The notes under the pieces: model-generated
The model's input: only the letters and a program-made list of their open reading frames with translations
Databases searched by the model: none
What the model was told of the DNA's origin: nothing
Translations under genes and position numbers: made by a program
Part shown: positions 25,921 to 34,216 of the stretch, piece by piece
Layout: the number at the start of each line of letters is the position of its first letter
Numbering within the stretch: position 1 is the first letter of the stretch
NCBI RefSeq assembly: GCF_913054395.1
Contig: NZ_CAJXIP010000008.1
Coordinates: forward strand, 1-50,866
DNA length: 50,866 nt
Direction: 5' to 3'
Source of the DNA: an uncultured Roseovarius sp.
Lineage (GTDB): Bacteria; Pseudomonadota; Alphaproteobacteria; Rhodobacterales; Rhodobacteraceae

Positions 25921-27279
25921 TCAATGTTGTGGCAATAGCACAGTCGAGAAGAACGGCACCAATGCCACCAGGATCCACACGGCTATCAATACGATAAGAT
26001 AGGGCACCGTATAGCGAAGCAATCTGAAATAAGGAACGCCCGTCACGCCCGATGCGACATAAAGGTTCAGGCCATAAGGCGGGGTGATGAACCCGATCGA
26101 GGCACCGACCAGGAAGATCACCGAAAAGTGGATCGGATCAATCCCGACAGAGGCCGCAATCGGCGCCAGAATGGGGGCAAGGATGATGGTGACCGGCAGG
26201 CTTTCAAGGACCATGCCGGAAAAGAACACGATCACCATCGAGGTGAACAACACCGCGTGATAGCCGCCCATCGAGGTCACGAAATCGCCGATCACCGCCT
26301 GCGCGCCAAGCAGCGAAAGGATTTGCTGCATCACCACGGAGATCGCAATCAGCGGCGCAAGGATGCCCGAGATCTGCGCCGAGCGGACGACAATCGACGG
26401 AATGTCGCGCACCCGGAAGCCATCAACCACCAGCATTCCCGCAAAGGACCGCTCGGTCGCGGGAAGATCGCGCTGAGCGCGCATCAAGTTGTTGAGGGGA
26501 TAGCTGACCAGCCCTGCGATGACGCAAAAGCCCACGGTCACGCCGGCCGCCTCGGTGGGGGAAAACTTGCCCGTGTAGATGCCCCAAAGCACGAGCCCGA
26601 TGGCGAAAAACCCAAGCCATGCGCCAAAGGCGGTCTTGAGAACCCGGTTCAGTTGCAGCGGGATAAGGTGGCCCCAGCCGTTGATCCGGCAGATCACCCA
26701 ACAGGCGAACTGCATCCCGACCACCATCATGGCACCGGGCAGGATACCGGCCACGAACAGCTCGGAAATCGGCAGGTTCATCAGGAACCCGTAGACGATG
26801 AAGATGATCGAGGGCGGGATGATGATCCCCACCGTGCCGCCCGCCGCCGCCGTGGCCGCGGAAAAGCGTTCGTCATAGCCGCCCTTGACCATTTCAGGAT
26901 GCAGCATGGAACCGATGGTCGCCGTTGTGGCGCTGTTGGACCCCGAGATCGCGGCGAAAAGCCCGCAAGCGCCAAGCGCCGCCATCGCAAGCCCGCCCCG
27001 CATCCAGCCAAGGCAGGCATAGGCAAAATCCGAAAGCCGCCGCGCGATGCCCGACTTGTTGATCAGGTCGCCCGTGAGAATGAAAAGCGGCATCGCCAGA
27101 AGGGCAAACCCCTTGTTGAAGACGTTCAGCAATTCGGCCCCCATGTTATCGAGCGTCAGCCCGAGGACAAAGGAACAGCCGATCACCCAATAGGCAATCA
27201 CCAGGAACACCGGCACGCCCATCATGAAAAAGAATGTGACCCCGACCGAGATCAATGTGACCCATGTACCGTCGGTCAT
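25921..27279 (-). CDS. TRAP transporter large membrane subunit (DctM family), system 2
   Basis: A 452-residue channel subunit with about 12 transmembrane helices. Signatures: LLAMPLFILTGDLINKSGIARRLSDFAYACLG, AISGSNSATTATIGSMLHPEMVKGGYDERFSAATAAAGGTVGIIIPPSIIFIVYG and ITPPYGLNLYVASGV. The ATG overlaps the stop of the small subunit (ATGA), showing translational coupling. It differs clearly in sequence from the first system's DctM, so the two systems are not a recent duplication. Confidence 0.95.
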   Translation of the reverse strand: MTDGTWVTLISVGVTFFFMMGVPVFLVIAYWVIGCSFVLGLTLDNMGAELLNVFNKGFALLAMPLFILTGDLINKSGIARRLSDFAYACLGWMRGGLAMAALGACGLFAAISGSNSATTATIGSMLHPEMVKGGYDERFSAATAAAGGTVGIIIPPSIIFIVYGFLMNLPISELFVAGILPGAMMVVGMQFACWVICRINGWGHLIPLQLNRVLKTAFGAWLGFFAIGLVLWGIYTGKFSPTEAAGVTVGFCVIAGLVSYPLNNLMRAQRDLPATERSFAGMLVVDGFRVRDIPSIVVRSAQISGILAPLIAISVVMQQILSLLGAQAVIGDFVTSMGGYHAVLFTSMVIVFFSGMVLESLPVTIILAPILAPIAASVGIDPIHFSVIFLVGASIGFITPPYGLNLYVASGVTGVPYFRLLRYTVPYLIVLIAVWILVALVPFFSTVLLPQH

Positions 27280-27947
27280 GCCGGTTCCTCCCCGATGATG
27301 GCCTGCTTGATCAGCGGCTCACCCGATTTGTAATTGGCGATGTCATCCATCAGATTTTCAAGCACTCGCGCGCCCATCAGCACGAAGGCCACCGGAATGG
27401 TGATCAGGAACCACCACAGCATGATATTGTCGGTGCCGCCCACGATCTGGAAATTCGTCGCGGACAGGGCGGTCACCCGCATCGTCGCGGTAAAGACGAT
27501 CACGCAGAACCCGTACCAGAGCATCGAATCAAGCACGAGACAGGCCATCTGACCGATCCGCGGCATCATTACCCGAAACTCGGCAAAGCTGAGATGGGTG
27601 CGCAGCCGCACGTTGTAGGCACAGCCATACCAGGCCATGATCATGAACAGCAGCGGCGGCACCGTGGTCGACCAGGGCACCTGTTGATTAAGGGCAAAGC
27701 GGCGGAACACTTCGACAAAGATGATCGCGGCGATCAGAAGATAGCTATAGACCATGATCGAGCGTTCCAGGTGCTTGTCGAGAAACGGCACCAGCTTGTA
27801 GAGCCAGAGCACAAGCGCCGACCCCAGCAAAAGCAGGGTGCCGCCAAACAGCCAGGCCCCCGTGGTCCGCAGGGCCTGGTTTATCTCCCAAGAATCGTTG
27901 CTGGCAAAAGCCGGGATGATGGCCCAGGCTTCGGACATGATGGACAT
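27276..27947 (-). CDS. TRAP transporter small membrane subunit (DctQ family), system 2
   Basis: A 223-residue membrane protein, longer than the 160-190 residues usual for DctQ. It starts MSIMSEAWAIIPAF at 27947, with AAAGGA eight bases upstream; other Met codons at 27956 and 27938 are possible. It has four to five hydrophobic segments, including FLDKHLERSIMVYSYLLIAAIIFVEVFRRF and LSFAEFRVMMPRIGQMACLVLDSMLWYGFCVIVF. Lower similarity to the classic DctQ pattern makes the family call rest partly on its position between DctP and DctM genes. Confidence 0.87.
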   Translation of the reverse strand: MSIMSEAWAIIPAFASNDSWEINQALRTTGAWLFGGTLLLLGSALVLWLYKLVPFLDKHLERSIMVYSYLLIAAIIFVEVFRRFALNQQVPWSTTVPPLLFMIMAWYGCAYNVRLRTHLSFAEFRVMMPRIGQMACLVLDSMLWYGFCVIVFTATMRVTALSATNFQIVGGTDNIMLWWFLITIPVAFVLMGARVLENLMDDIANYKSGEPLIKQAIIGEEPA

Positions 27948-28042
27948 CCGTTTCATTCCTTTTGGCTGTGGCACGCGTGGCCGCAAGTCTGGGCCGGCGC
28001 GGGTATCCCGCACCAGCCCTTTTTGACATTATCGGATGTGGC

Positions 28043-29275
28043 TTAGCCTTTCCACCACCGGCGCGGCTCGACATTTTCGGGCAGCATGTCGGCGGGGACT
28101 TCGCGGGCGACGTCATAGATTTCCTGATAGGTATCAAGACCACCCGACCATTTGTTCAACCGGTCGCGCCATTCCGTCCAGAGCTGGGGCTGGAACTCGG
28201 GGCTGCACATTTCCTCGGCCATCTTGATCTGATCGTCGGCGAGGAAGGCGTTGCGCACGTTGTTCTCGGCAAAGATCGTGCCGGGCAGTTGCGGGTCGCT
28301 GAAACCGACCGTTTTGACAAGTGCCGCCTCGTTTGCCGCCTGCACATGGACCTGGGCCCAATAGGCCGATTCCATGACCGCATCCTGAAGATACCCCTCC
28401 AGCCCGTCGAACACCGAAGCGTTCATCGAGGTATGCTCGGTCCCGCAGAAGAACCGCAGATCGACGCATTGGCTGACCACCGGGGACATGTTGGCATATG
28501 CCACGGCAGAGGCCCATGTTTCGGCCCCGTCAATCAGGCCCTGCTTGAGGCCGTCAAGGGTTTCTTCCCAAGCCACCGGCACCGGGTTGAGGTTCAGCGC
28601 CTGCATTGCGATTCGGCCAAGCTGTGTGCCGGTAACGCGGTTCTTGGTGCCAAACAGCTGTTCAAGCTTGGTCACGGTCGGCTTGTCTTCCCAGCTCAGG
28701 CCAAGCTGAATGCCGCGCAATTCGCAATGGCTGAAGAGGAACTTCAGACCGTGGCGCTTTTCCAGCGGGTCGCGCAGAACTTCCTGGCTCTTGGGATGAT
28801 AAAGGAAATGGTACTGCGACGCGCGGCCCGGGAACATGAAAGCATAGTCGAGCACATTGAGATAGGGCGCACCACCTGCCGAGTTCTGGGTCGAGGCGGC
28901 ATAGATGTCGACGATGCCCTGCTGGGTCTTTTCAACGCAGGACAGCTGACCGCAAATCTGGTTGTCGCCGATGAATTCGATGCGGATTTCGCCATCTGTA
29001 CGCGACTCGAGATCACGGGCGAATTCCAGTGCCCCTGCCCGCTCGATCAGAAGGTTGCGGGCATTAAACCCCGCTGCGCCGAATTTCAGTGTATGCTTGG
29101 CGGGCTTGGAAAAGCGCCGCTCATAAGTCGATTCGGCCGCGCTCGCCAGGTTGGCAAGGCTCATTGCTCCGCCAAAGCTTCCGGCGGCAAGCAAGGTCGA
29201 GCTCATGCCATAGCGCCCCGCGATGCGGAACAGGTCCCGCCGCGAAATCTGCCCCATTTTATCTGTAATTCCCAT
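28043..29275 (-). CDS. TRAP transporter substrate-binding protein (DctP family) with Tat signal, system 2
   Basis: A 410-residue binding protein, longer than the usual ~330. ATG 29275 is chosen because GGGAGG lies seven bases upstream. The N-terminus carries a twin-arginine signal (SRRDLFRIAG, then a hydrophobic stretch with AAGSFGGAMSLANLASAA), so it is exported folded by the Tat system, which is unusual for DctP proteins. Mature segments: FARDLESRTDGEIRIEFIGDNQICGQLSCVEKTQQGIVDIY and GLKQGLIDGAETWASAVAY are family-like. The ligand is unknown; Tat export could mean cofactor or metal-assisted binding. It is divergent from the GMC oxidoreductase, which suggests the ligand or its product is oxidised by that enzyme. 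Confidence 0.9.
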   Translation of the reverse strand: MGITDKMGQISRRDLFRIAGRYGMSSTLLAAGSFGGAMSLANLASAAESTYERRFSKPAKHTLKFGAAGFNARNLLIERAGALEFARDLESRTDGEIRIEFIGDNQICGQLSCVEKTQQGIVDIYAASTQNSAGGAPYLNVLDYAFMFPGRASQYHFLYHPKSQEVLRDPLEKRHGLKFLFSHCELRGIQLGLSWEDKPTVTKLEQLFGTKNRVTGTQLGRIAMQALNLNPVPVAWEETLDGLKQGLIDGAETWASAVAYANMSPVVSQCVDLRFFCGTEHTSMNASVFDGLEGYLQDAVMESAYWAQVHVQAANEAALVKTVGFSDPQLPGTIFAENNVRNAFLADDQIKMAEEMCSPEFQPQLWTEWRDRLNKWSGGLDTYQEIYDVAREVPADMLPENVEPRRWWKG

Positions 29276-29386
29276 GGTCATTCCTCCCTGAATTCCATTT
29301 TTGAGACTCTTGGTATCAAAAAATGCTAGTATAATTCTTGCAATCTGCATAGACTTTTTTTCAACAACTTTCAGGAGGGGCGCGTT
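29276..29386. promoter_or_regulatory. Divergent promoter region, TRAP-2 operon / GMC oxidoreductase
   Basis: A 111-bp AT-rich spacer. A TATAAT hexamer lies at 29330-29335 on the plus strand, 52 bp before the GMC start; possible -35 elements (TTGAGA at 29301, TTGGTA at 29310) are poorly spaced. The region is the most likely target of the IclR regulator at 25143-25907. Confidence 0.4.
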
Positions 29387-31003
29387 TTGCAAGCGGATTA
29401 TATCGTCGTCGGGGCCGGATCAGCGGGCTGTGTGATCGCCAATCGACTAAGCGCCGACCCAAGCGTGCGGGTGATTCTGCTTGAGGCAGGCGGGCGCGAT
29501 CTCAATCCGTGGATCCATATCCCGGTCGGCTATTTCAAGACCATGCACGACCCCAAGGTTGACTGGTGCTACAAAACCGAACCCGACCCCGGCCTGAACG
29601 GGCGCGCGCTTGACTGGCCGCGCGGCAAGGTGCTTGGCGGGTCGTCCTCTTTGAACGGGCTGCTCTACGTGCGCGGACAGCCGCAGGATTATGACCGCTG
29701 GCAACAGATGGGCAATCGCGGCTGGGGATGGGATGACGTTCTGCCACTGTTCAAACGCTCCGAAGATCAGGAACGCGGTGCCGACGAGTTTCACGGCACC
29801 GGCGGCAACCTGTCGGTGTCCAACATGCGCATCAGCCGCCCGATCTGCGATGCCTGGGTCAAGGCGGCGCAGGCGGCAGGCTATCCGTTCAATCCCGATT
29901 ACAACGGCGCGAGCCAGGAGGGCGTCGGGTATTTCCAGCTCACCACGCGCAACGGCTTTCGCTGTTCTTCGGCGGTGGCCTTTCTAAACCCTGCCCGCAA
30001 ACGCGAAAACCTCACCATTCTCACCCGTGCACAGGTCAAGGAACTTACCTTCGAGGGGCGCCGCGTTACCGGCCTTGTCTATCGTGATCGGGCCGGTGCA
30101 GAGCATAAGATCACTGCCCGCCAAGAGGTGATTCTCTCGGCCGGTGCGATCAATTCGCCGCAAATCCTCATGGTGTCGGGGCTTGGGCCCGCCGATCACC
30201 TGGCCGAGCACGGCATCACCGTGCGCCATGATCTTCCCGGCGTGGGCCAGAACCTTCAGGACCATTTGCAGGCGCGGCTTGTGTTCAAATGCAACCAGGC
30301 GACTTTGAATGACGAGGTCCGCAGCCTGTTCAACAAGGCACGGATCGCGTTGAAATATGCGATGTCGCGCTCGGGGCCGATGGCGATGGCCGCAAGCCTT
30401 GCCACCGGTTTCATGCGCACCGGCGATCATGTCGACACCCCCGACATCCAGTTCCACGTTCAGCCCTGGTCCGCCGACAGCCCCGGCGAGGGCGTGCATC
30501 CGTTTTCGGCCTTTACGATGTCGGTCTGTCAGCTGCGCCCCGAGAGCCGGGGACAGATCCGCCTCGCCTCGGGTGATCCGCGTGTCTATCCCAAGATTCA
30601 TCCCAACTATCTTGCGACCGACACCGATTGCCGCACCATTGTCGAGGGCATCAAGATTGCCCGCCGGATTGCCAAACATGCCCCGCTGAGCGGGATGATT
30701 TCATCCGAATTCCGCCCCGACGCCAGCCTTGAGCTTGACGATGACGCAGGCACGCTTGACTGGGCGCGCAATTTCTCGACGACGATCTATCACCCGACCG
30801 GCACCTGCAAGATGGGTCAGGGCCCGGATGCGGTGGTTGACGAACGCCTGCGCGTGCACGGCGTGACCGGTCTTCGGGTGGCGGATTGCTCGATCATGCC
30901 GGAAATCGTGTCGGGCAACACCAATGCGCCCGCGATCATGATCGGTGAAAAACTATCGCAAATGGTGCTTGAAGACCGCAAGCAAGACGCGATGAGCGCC
31001 TGA
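29387..31003 (+). CDS. GMC-family FAD oxidoreductase (choline dehydrogenase-like)
   Basis: A 538-residue flavoenzyme oxidising an alcohol group. The N-terminal FAD-binding motif is VVGAGSAGCVIANRL (Gly9, Gly11, Gly14); GKVLGGSSSLNGLLYVRGQ and GAINSPQILMVSGLGP are the GMC signatures; the C-terminal segment YHPTGTCKMG holds the catalytic histidine, followed by SGNTNAPAIMIGEK. The start is a TTG (29387) six bases after AGGAGGGG; no ATG fits. No signal peptide is seen, so it is cytoplasmic or membrane-associated. The similarity to BetA does not prove choline as substrate, and no betaine genes are nearby. Confidence 0.93.
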   Translation: MQADYIVVGAGSAGCVIANRLSADPSVRVILLEAGGRDLNPWIHIPVGYFKTMHDPKVDWCYKTEPDPGLNGRALDWPRGKVLGGSSSLNGLLYVRGQPQDYDRWQQMGNRGWGWDDVLPLFKRSEDQERGADEFHGTGGNLSVSNMRISRPICDAWVKAAQAAGYPFNPDYNGASQEGVGYFQLTTRNGFRCSSAVAFLNPARKRENLTILTRAQVKELTFEGRRVTGLVYRDRAGAEHKITARQEVILSAGAINSPQILMVSGLGPADHLAEHGITVRHDLPGVGQNLQDHLQARLVFKCNQATLNDEVRSLFNKARIALKYAMSRSGPMAMAASLATGFMRTGDHVDTPDIQFHVQPWSADSPGEGVHPFSAFTMSVCQLRPESRGQIRLASGDPRVYPKIHPNYLATDTDCRTIVEGIKIARRIAKHAPLSGMISSEFRPDASLELDDDAGTLDWARNFSTTIYHPTGTCKMGQGPDAVVDERLRVHGVTGLRVADCSIMPEIVSGNTNAPAIMIGEKLSQMVLEDRKQDAMSA

Positions 31004-31032
31004 GGCGCACAAGTCTCTGTTCTGTCTGGGAA

Positions 31033-31055
31033 AATTCCGGGGCTGATCGCCCCGG
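31033..31055 (-). terminator. Rho-independent terminator of tRNA-Leu
   Basis: On the minus strand, CCGGGGC-GATCA-GCCCCGG (31055-31037) is followed by AATTTT (31036-31031). A second, weaker hairpin built on CTGTCGC/GCGACAG lies between it and the tRNA. It may also help stop the GMC transcript from the other side. Confidence 0.75.
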
Positions 31056-31101
31056 TGCCTGTCCGGCCCGCTGTCGCGAAGGGCGACAGGCCGTCCTGAA
31101 G

Positions 31102-31187
31102 TGGTGCGGTCGGAGAGACTCGAACTCTCACGGGTGTTACCCCACAGCGACCTCAACGCTGCGCGTCTACCATTCCGCCACGACCGC
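31102..31187 (-). tRNA. tRNA-Leu (anticodon GAG)
   Basis: An 86-nt class II tRNA including the encoded CCA (31104-31102). The acceptor stem GCGGTCG pairs with CGACCGC. The anticodon stem CAGCG/CGCTG encloses the loop TTGAGGT, giving anticodon GAG (plus-strand 31152-31154). The variable arm and GAGTTCGAGTCTC T-arm are canonical. Confidence 0.97.
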
Positions 31188-31287
31188 ACGTGATCAGGTA
31201 GGTTCGCGCCGTATAAGCAAACTGGCGGGGCTTGTGAAGGGGCAAAACACATTGCCCCCACAGTTTTTCATTCCAGAGGGATTTGCC

Positions 31288-32616
31288 TCATTCCAGCGTA
31301 AAGGTCGGCAGCGCCGAAGCCGGTTGGACAGCCTGCGATCCGCCCGCGTCATTTGCCCCATCCGCGGGGAATGCCGCCTTGCGGATAAGACCCGTGCGCT
31401 CTGTATTTCCAGGTGCAAATGCAGGCTCTGCGCCACGCTCCACGGCCTCGACCGCGCCCCTGTACCATGCCAGTGCCAGATCCGGGCGCCGCGTCGTGCC
31501 AAAGCCTTCGCTCAGGTGGTGGCCCATCAATTCGGCGTAAACCTCTTCGCCAAGCGCCGTCAGCAACAGGGCCGAGCCGAGCGCGACGTTCATATTGTCG
31601 ATCCGGTATCCCACCGACAAACAGATCTTGGCCGTCCCTGATAGCTGCGCCGGTGACTGGCCGGATTGCAAAACGAATCCACGAACCTCGCGCACGACCT
31701 CGTCTTTCGTATTCAACGACAGGGCCGCCACGTGATCACGCATTGCCGGACCAAAGGCGCGGCACTGGTCTTCAAGTTGTGCGGCAGACACCCCCTTGAG
31801 GCCCGCCGCCATGGTTTCACCCTCGGCAATCGCATAGGTCCGGGCCAGGCAGAACTGTTCGTTCAACGCAAAGCGTGGATCGGTCAGCGAGGCCTCGGTA
31901 ACGAAGCCGCCGTTCGAATTGGTCAGCAAGCTGATCTGATTGCAATGCGAGGCCAGCGACGGGCCATCGCCGCCGGACGCCATCAGATTCGGCAGCGAGG
32001 CCAACCCCGTTTCAGGCTGTGCCGCCTGTGCCTCGTCCGGAACCGCCGCCATCGCGGGGGCCTGCGCCGCGGGGTTGGTGACAGCAGGAGCCGCGGTAAA
32101 GGTTTGCGGCGCGCCGACGGCCTCGTCACGATAGGCATGCAGCAACCCGCGCGTGCCCTGGCCGCGTTGCGCGATCAACTGTGCGGTGGTGGCCCCACTG
32201 CTTTGCGCCCGGTAATAGGAACTGATCAGAAACTGACGTTCATAATCGGCAAGATATCCCGTCACCGGATAGCCCATATGCGCCTGAAACTGGGACACGG
32301 CATTGCGCGTGTTGCGCCCGCGGATGCCATCCGGCGTGCCCGCTGGGAAGCCGAAGTAATTGAGCGAGGTCTGTTCTTCACGCACCTGTTGACGGCTCAC
32401 CGAATCGACCGGCGCCCGATAGATCGTGCGAGGGGCTGTGGTGGTCGCGCGCTTGCGTTCCCGCGCCTTGGCGCTTTCGTTCACGATGACGCCACTTACC
32501 GCGCCGCCGACAAGGCCCCCAACCAGGCCATCGGCGAAATCCGCAGCCGCACGCGTTCCGGGCATCGCAACCATGCTGGCCGCCACAGCGCTCATCACAA
32601 ATCGCTTTGTAAACAT
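31288..32616 (-). CDS. Exported protein with putative peptidoglycan-binding domain
   Basis: A 442-residue protein with a signal peptide ending near TRAAA (residue 25), then a Gly-rich hydrophobic stretch (GLVGGLVGGAVSGVIV). Residues about 78-135 (LNYFGFPAGTPDGIRGRNTRNAVSQFQAHMGYPVTGYL) match the three-helix peptidoglycan-binding type 1 domain. An Ala/Pro-rich linker follows, then an uncharacterised helical C-terminal half with four cysteines (CNQ, FCLA, DQCRAF, KICLS). No catalytic domain is recognised. GGAG precedes the ATG. It is a single gene divergent from lipB. Confidence 0.82.
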   Translation of the reverse strand: MFTKRFVMSAVAASMVAMPGTRAAADFADGLVGGLVGGAVSGVIVNESAKARERKRATTTAPRTIYRAPVDSVSRQQVREEQTSLNYFGFPAGTPDGIRGRNTRNAVSQFQAHMGYPVTGYLADYERQFLISSYYRAQSSGATTAQLIAQRGQGTRGLLHAYRDEAVGAPQTFTAAPAVTNPAAQAPAMAAVPDEAQAAQPETGLASLPNLMASGGDGPSLASHCNQISLLTNSNGGFVTEASLTDPRFALNEQFCLARTYAIAEGETMAAGLKGVSAAQLEDQCRAFGPAMRDHVAALSLNTKDEVVREVRGFVLQSGQSPAQLSGTAKICLSVGYRIDNMNVALGSALLLTALGEEVYAELMGHHLSEGFGTTRRPDLALAWYRGAVEAVERGAEPAFAPGNTERTGLIRKAAFPADGANDAGGSQAVQPASALPTFTLE

Positions 32617-32699
32617 CTCCCATCTCCTTTAATCTGGCTCGACAAGACTTTATTCGATGATAGCATAACTCCCCCGCCGGACATGAGCAGAGTCTCGCA

Positions 32700-33380
32700 T
32701 TGCCCCTTAAAACACCAATCACAATTGATAAAACCGGCGTTGAATGGCACCGCTCGGAAGGGCTTGTCCCCTATCTTTCAGCGGTTGCCGCGATGGAAGA
32801 CCGGGCCGAGCGAATCGCCAGGGGCGAAGCGCCCGAGGCGATCTGGCTGTTGGAACATCCGCCGCTTTACACAGCCGGCACGTCGGCCAAGCCCGCTGAT
32901 CTGACCGATCCGGACCGGTTTCCGGTCTACCCGTCCAGGCGCGGCGGGCAGTATACCTATCATGGGCCCGGACAACGCGTGGTCTATGTGATGCTTGATG
33001 CGGGCAAGCGCGGGCGTGATGTGCGCCGCTTCGTGCAGCAGCTTGAGGCATGGGTGATCGCAACCCTCGCCGAATTCAACGTCACCGGCGAAATCCGCGA
33101 GGGGCGCGTCGGGGTCTGGGTGACGCGCGACGACAAGCCGCTGACCGCCGCCGGGCAGCCCGCCGAAGACAAGATCGCCGCCATCGGCATCCGCCTGCGC
33201 AAATGGATCAGCTTTCATGGCATCTCGATCAATGTTGAACCTGATCTGGAGCATTTCAGCGGCATCGTGCCCTGTGGAATCACCGAACACGGCGTGACAA
33301 GTCTTGTCGATCTGGGCCTTCCGGTGGGTATGGACGATCTGGATGTGGCGTTACGCCGCTGCTTTGCCCGGACCTTTTGA
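32700..33380 (+). CDS. lipB: Octanoyltransferase (lipoate biosynthesis)
   Basis: Transfers octanoyl from acyl carrier protein to lipoyl-domain lysines, the first step of protein lipoylation in the cytoplasm. The 226-residue protein has the family motifs [13 protein letters not shown] (residues 80-92), Lys158 in [13 protein letters not shown], and the acyl-accepting Cys192 in [16 protein letters not shown]. The only start consistent with the full domain is a TTG at 32700; no good ribosome binding site is visible, so the N-terminus is less certain than the rest. Confidence 0.95.
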   Translation: MPLKTPITIDKTGVEWHRSEGLVPYLSAVAAMEDRAERIARGEAPEAIWLLEHPPLYTAGTSAKPADLTDPDRFPVYPSRRGGQYTYHGPGQRVVYVMLDAGKRGRDVRRFVQQLEAWVIATLAEFNVTGEIREGRVGVWVTRDDKPLTAAGQPAEDKIAAIGIRLRKWISFHGISINVEPDLEHFSGIVPCGITEHGVTSLVDLGLPVGMDDLDVALRRCFARTF

Positions 33381-33482
33381 GGGGGCGGCGCGCCGCCGAT
33401 GCAAACTTCAAGGTTGCAAGCCCTCAGGGCCGGGCTATGGTTATGGCCAGACGCACGGACCAACATGCTAATGAGGTACCTT

Positions 33483-33872
33483 ATGAAGACCATTCTTGCA
33501 GCTTCCGCCACGCTCATTGCGCTAGGCCTTCCCGCGCTTGCCGAGGGCGACGCCGCCAAGGGCGAGAAAGAATTCAGAAAATGCAAAGCCTGCCACATGA
33601 TCGCATCCGATAGCGAAACGATCGTGAAAGGCGGCAAGACCGGCCCCAATCTTTATGGCGTCGTCGGCCGCACTGCGGGCTCTGACGAGGGGTTCAAATA
33701 CTCCGACGGTCTCGCCGCAAAGGGCGAAGAAGGACTTGTCTGGGACGAGGCAGAGCTTGCCGCGTTCATCACAGACCCCAGCGATTACCTTGGCAGCCGC
33801 TCCAAAATGACCTTCAAACTCAGGAAAGGCGCCGAGGATGTGGCGGCCTATCTGGCGACCTTCTCGGAATAA
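33483..33872 (+). CDS. Periplasmic class I cytochrome c
   Basis: A 129-residue exported cytochrome with signal peptide ending LPALA (residue 20). One haem site is visible: Cys34-x2-Cys37-His38 (CKACH), with Met109 (SKMTFKL) as the probable sixth ligand. It resembles alphaproteobacterial cytochrome c2/c550, which carries electrons between complex III and terminal oxidases or the photosynthetic reaction centre. The oxidase gene ctaD is next on the same strand but is separated by a terminator, so they are functionally rather than transcriptionally linked. GAGG lies before ATG 33483. Confidence 0.93.
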   Translation: MKTILAASATLIALGLPALAEGDAAKGEKEFRKCKACHMIASDSETIVKGGKTGPNLYGVVGRTAGSDEGFKYSDGLAAKGEEGLVWDEAELAAFITDPSDYLGSRSKMTFKLRKGAEDVAAYLATFSE

Positions 33873-33897
33873 GCGACGCCCTGGACACCATCGGAAA

Positions 33898-33930
33898 CGC
33901 CGCGCAGAGCCACCTTTGCGCGGCGCTTTC
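33898..33930 (+). terminator. Terminator after cytochrome c gene
   Basis: CGCCGCGCA (33898-33906) pairs exactly with TGCGCGGCG (33917-33925) around a 10-base loop and is followed by CTTTC. It lies 25 bp after the cytochrome c stop. Confidence 0.75.
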
Positions 33931-34093
33931 ATGTCCGGCGCCCAAGCCCGCGAGACGCGACAACCACGCCGCCGGTGCGCCCCTGCCCCCGACGTCATGC
34001 TTTTGCACATAGGATAGGCTTTTGCCGGGTCGCGCCATTTCAATGCGTGACGGGGCTTGCCCCGCTATCCGCAAGGGGGTGCGACAAAATTCT

Positions 34094-34107
34094 TTGATTT
34101 GGATCAA
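34094..34107. promoter_or_regulatory. FNR/FnrL-type box upstream of ctaD
   Basis: TTGAT-TTGG-ATCAA is an exact match to the FNR consensus TTGAT-N4-ATCAA. It lies 110 bp before the ctaD start, in the 344-bp gap after the cytochrome c terminator. FNR-type proteins of alphaproteobacteria adjust terminal oxidases to oxygen supply. Whether it activates or represses here depends on the transcription start, which cannot be placed. Confidence 0.75.
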
Positions 34108-34216
34108 ATTCGCGCATTGCCGCGCCCGGGCATCCGCTTTAAAACCAATAGGGATCACAGGCGTGTGAGAACGGCTCTCACCCCGCGCCTAGCAACACAC
34201 CAGCAGGAGGCAAACA

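Noticed and set aside
29387..31003. Naming the GMC oxidoreductase betA (choline dehydrogenase).
   Set aside because: GMC enzymes are similar across many substrates and no betB, betI or choline transporter gene is nearby.
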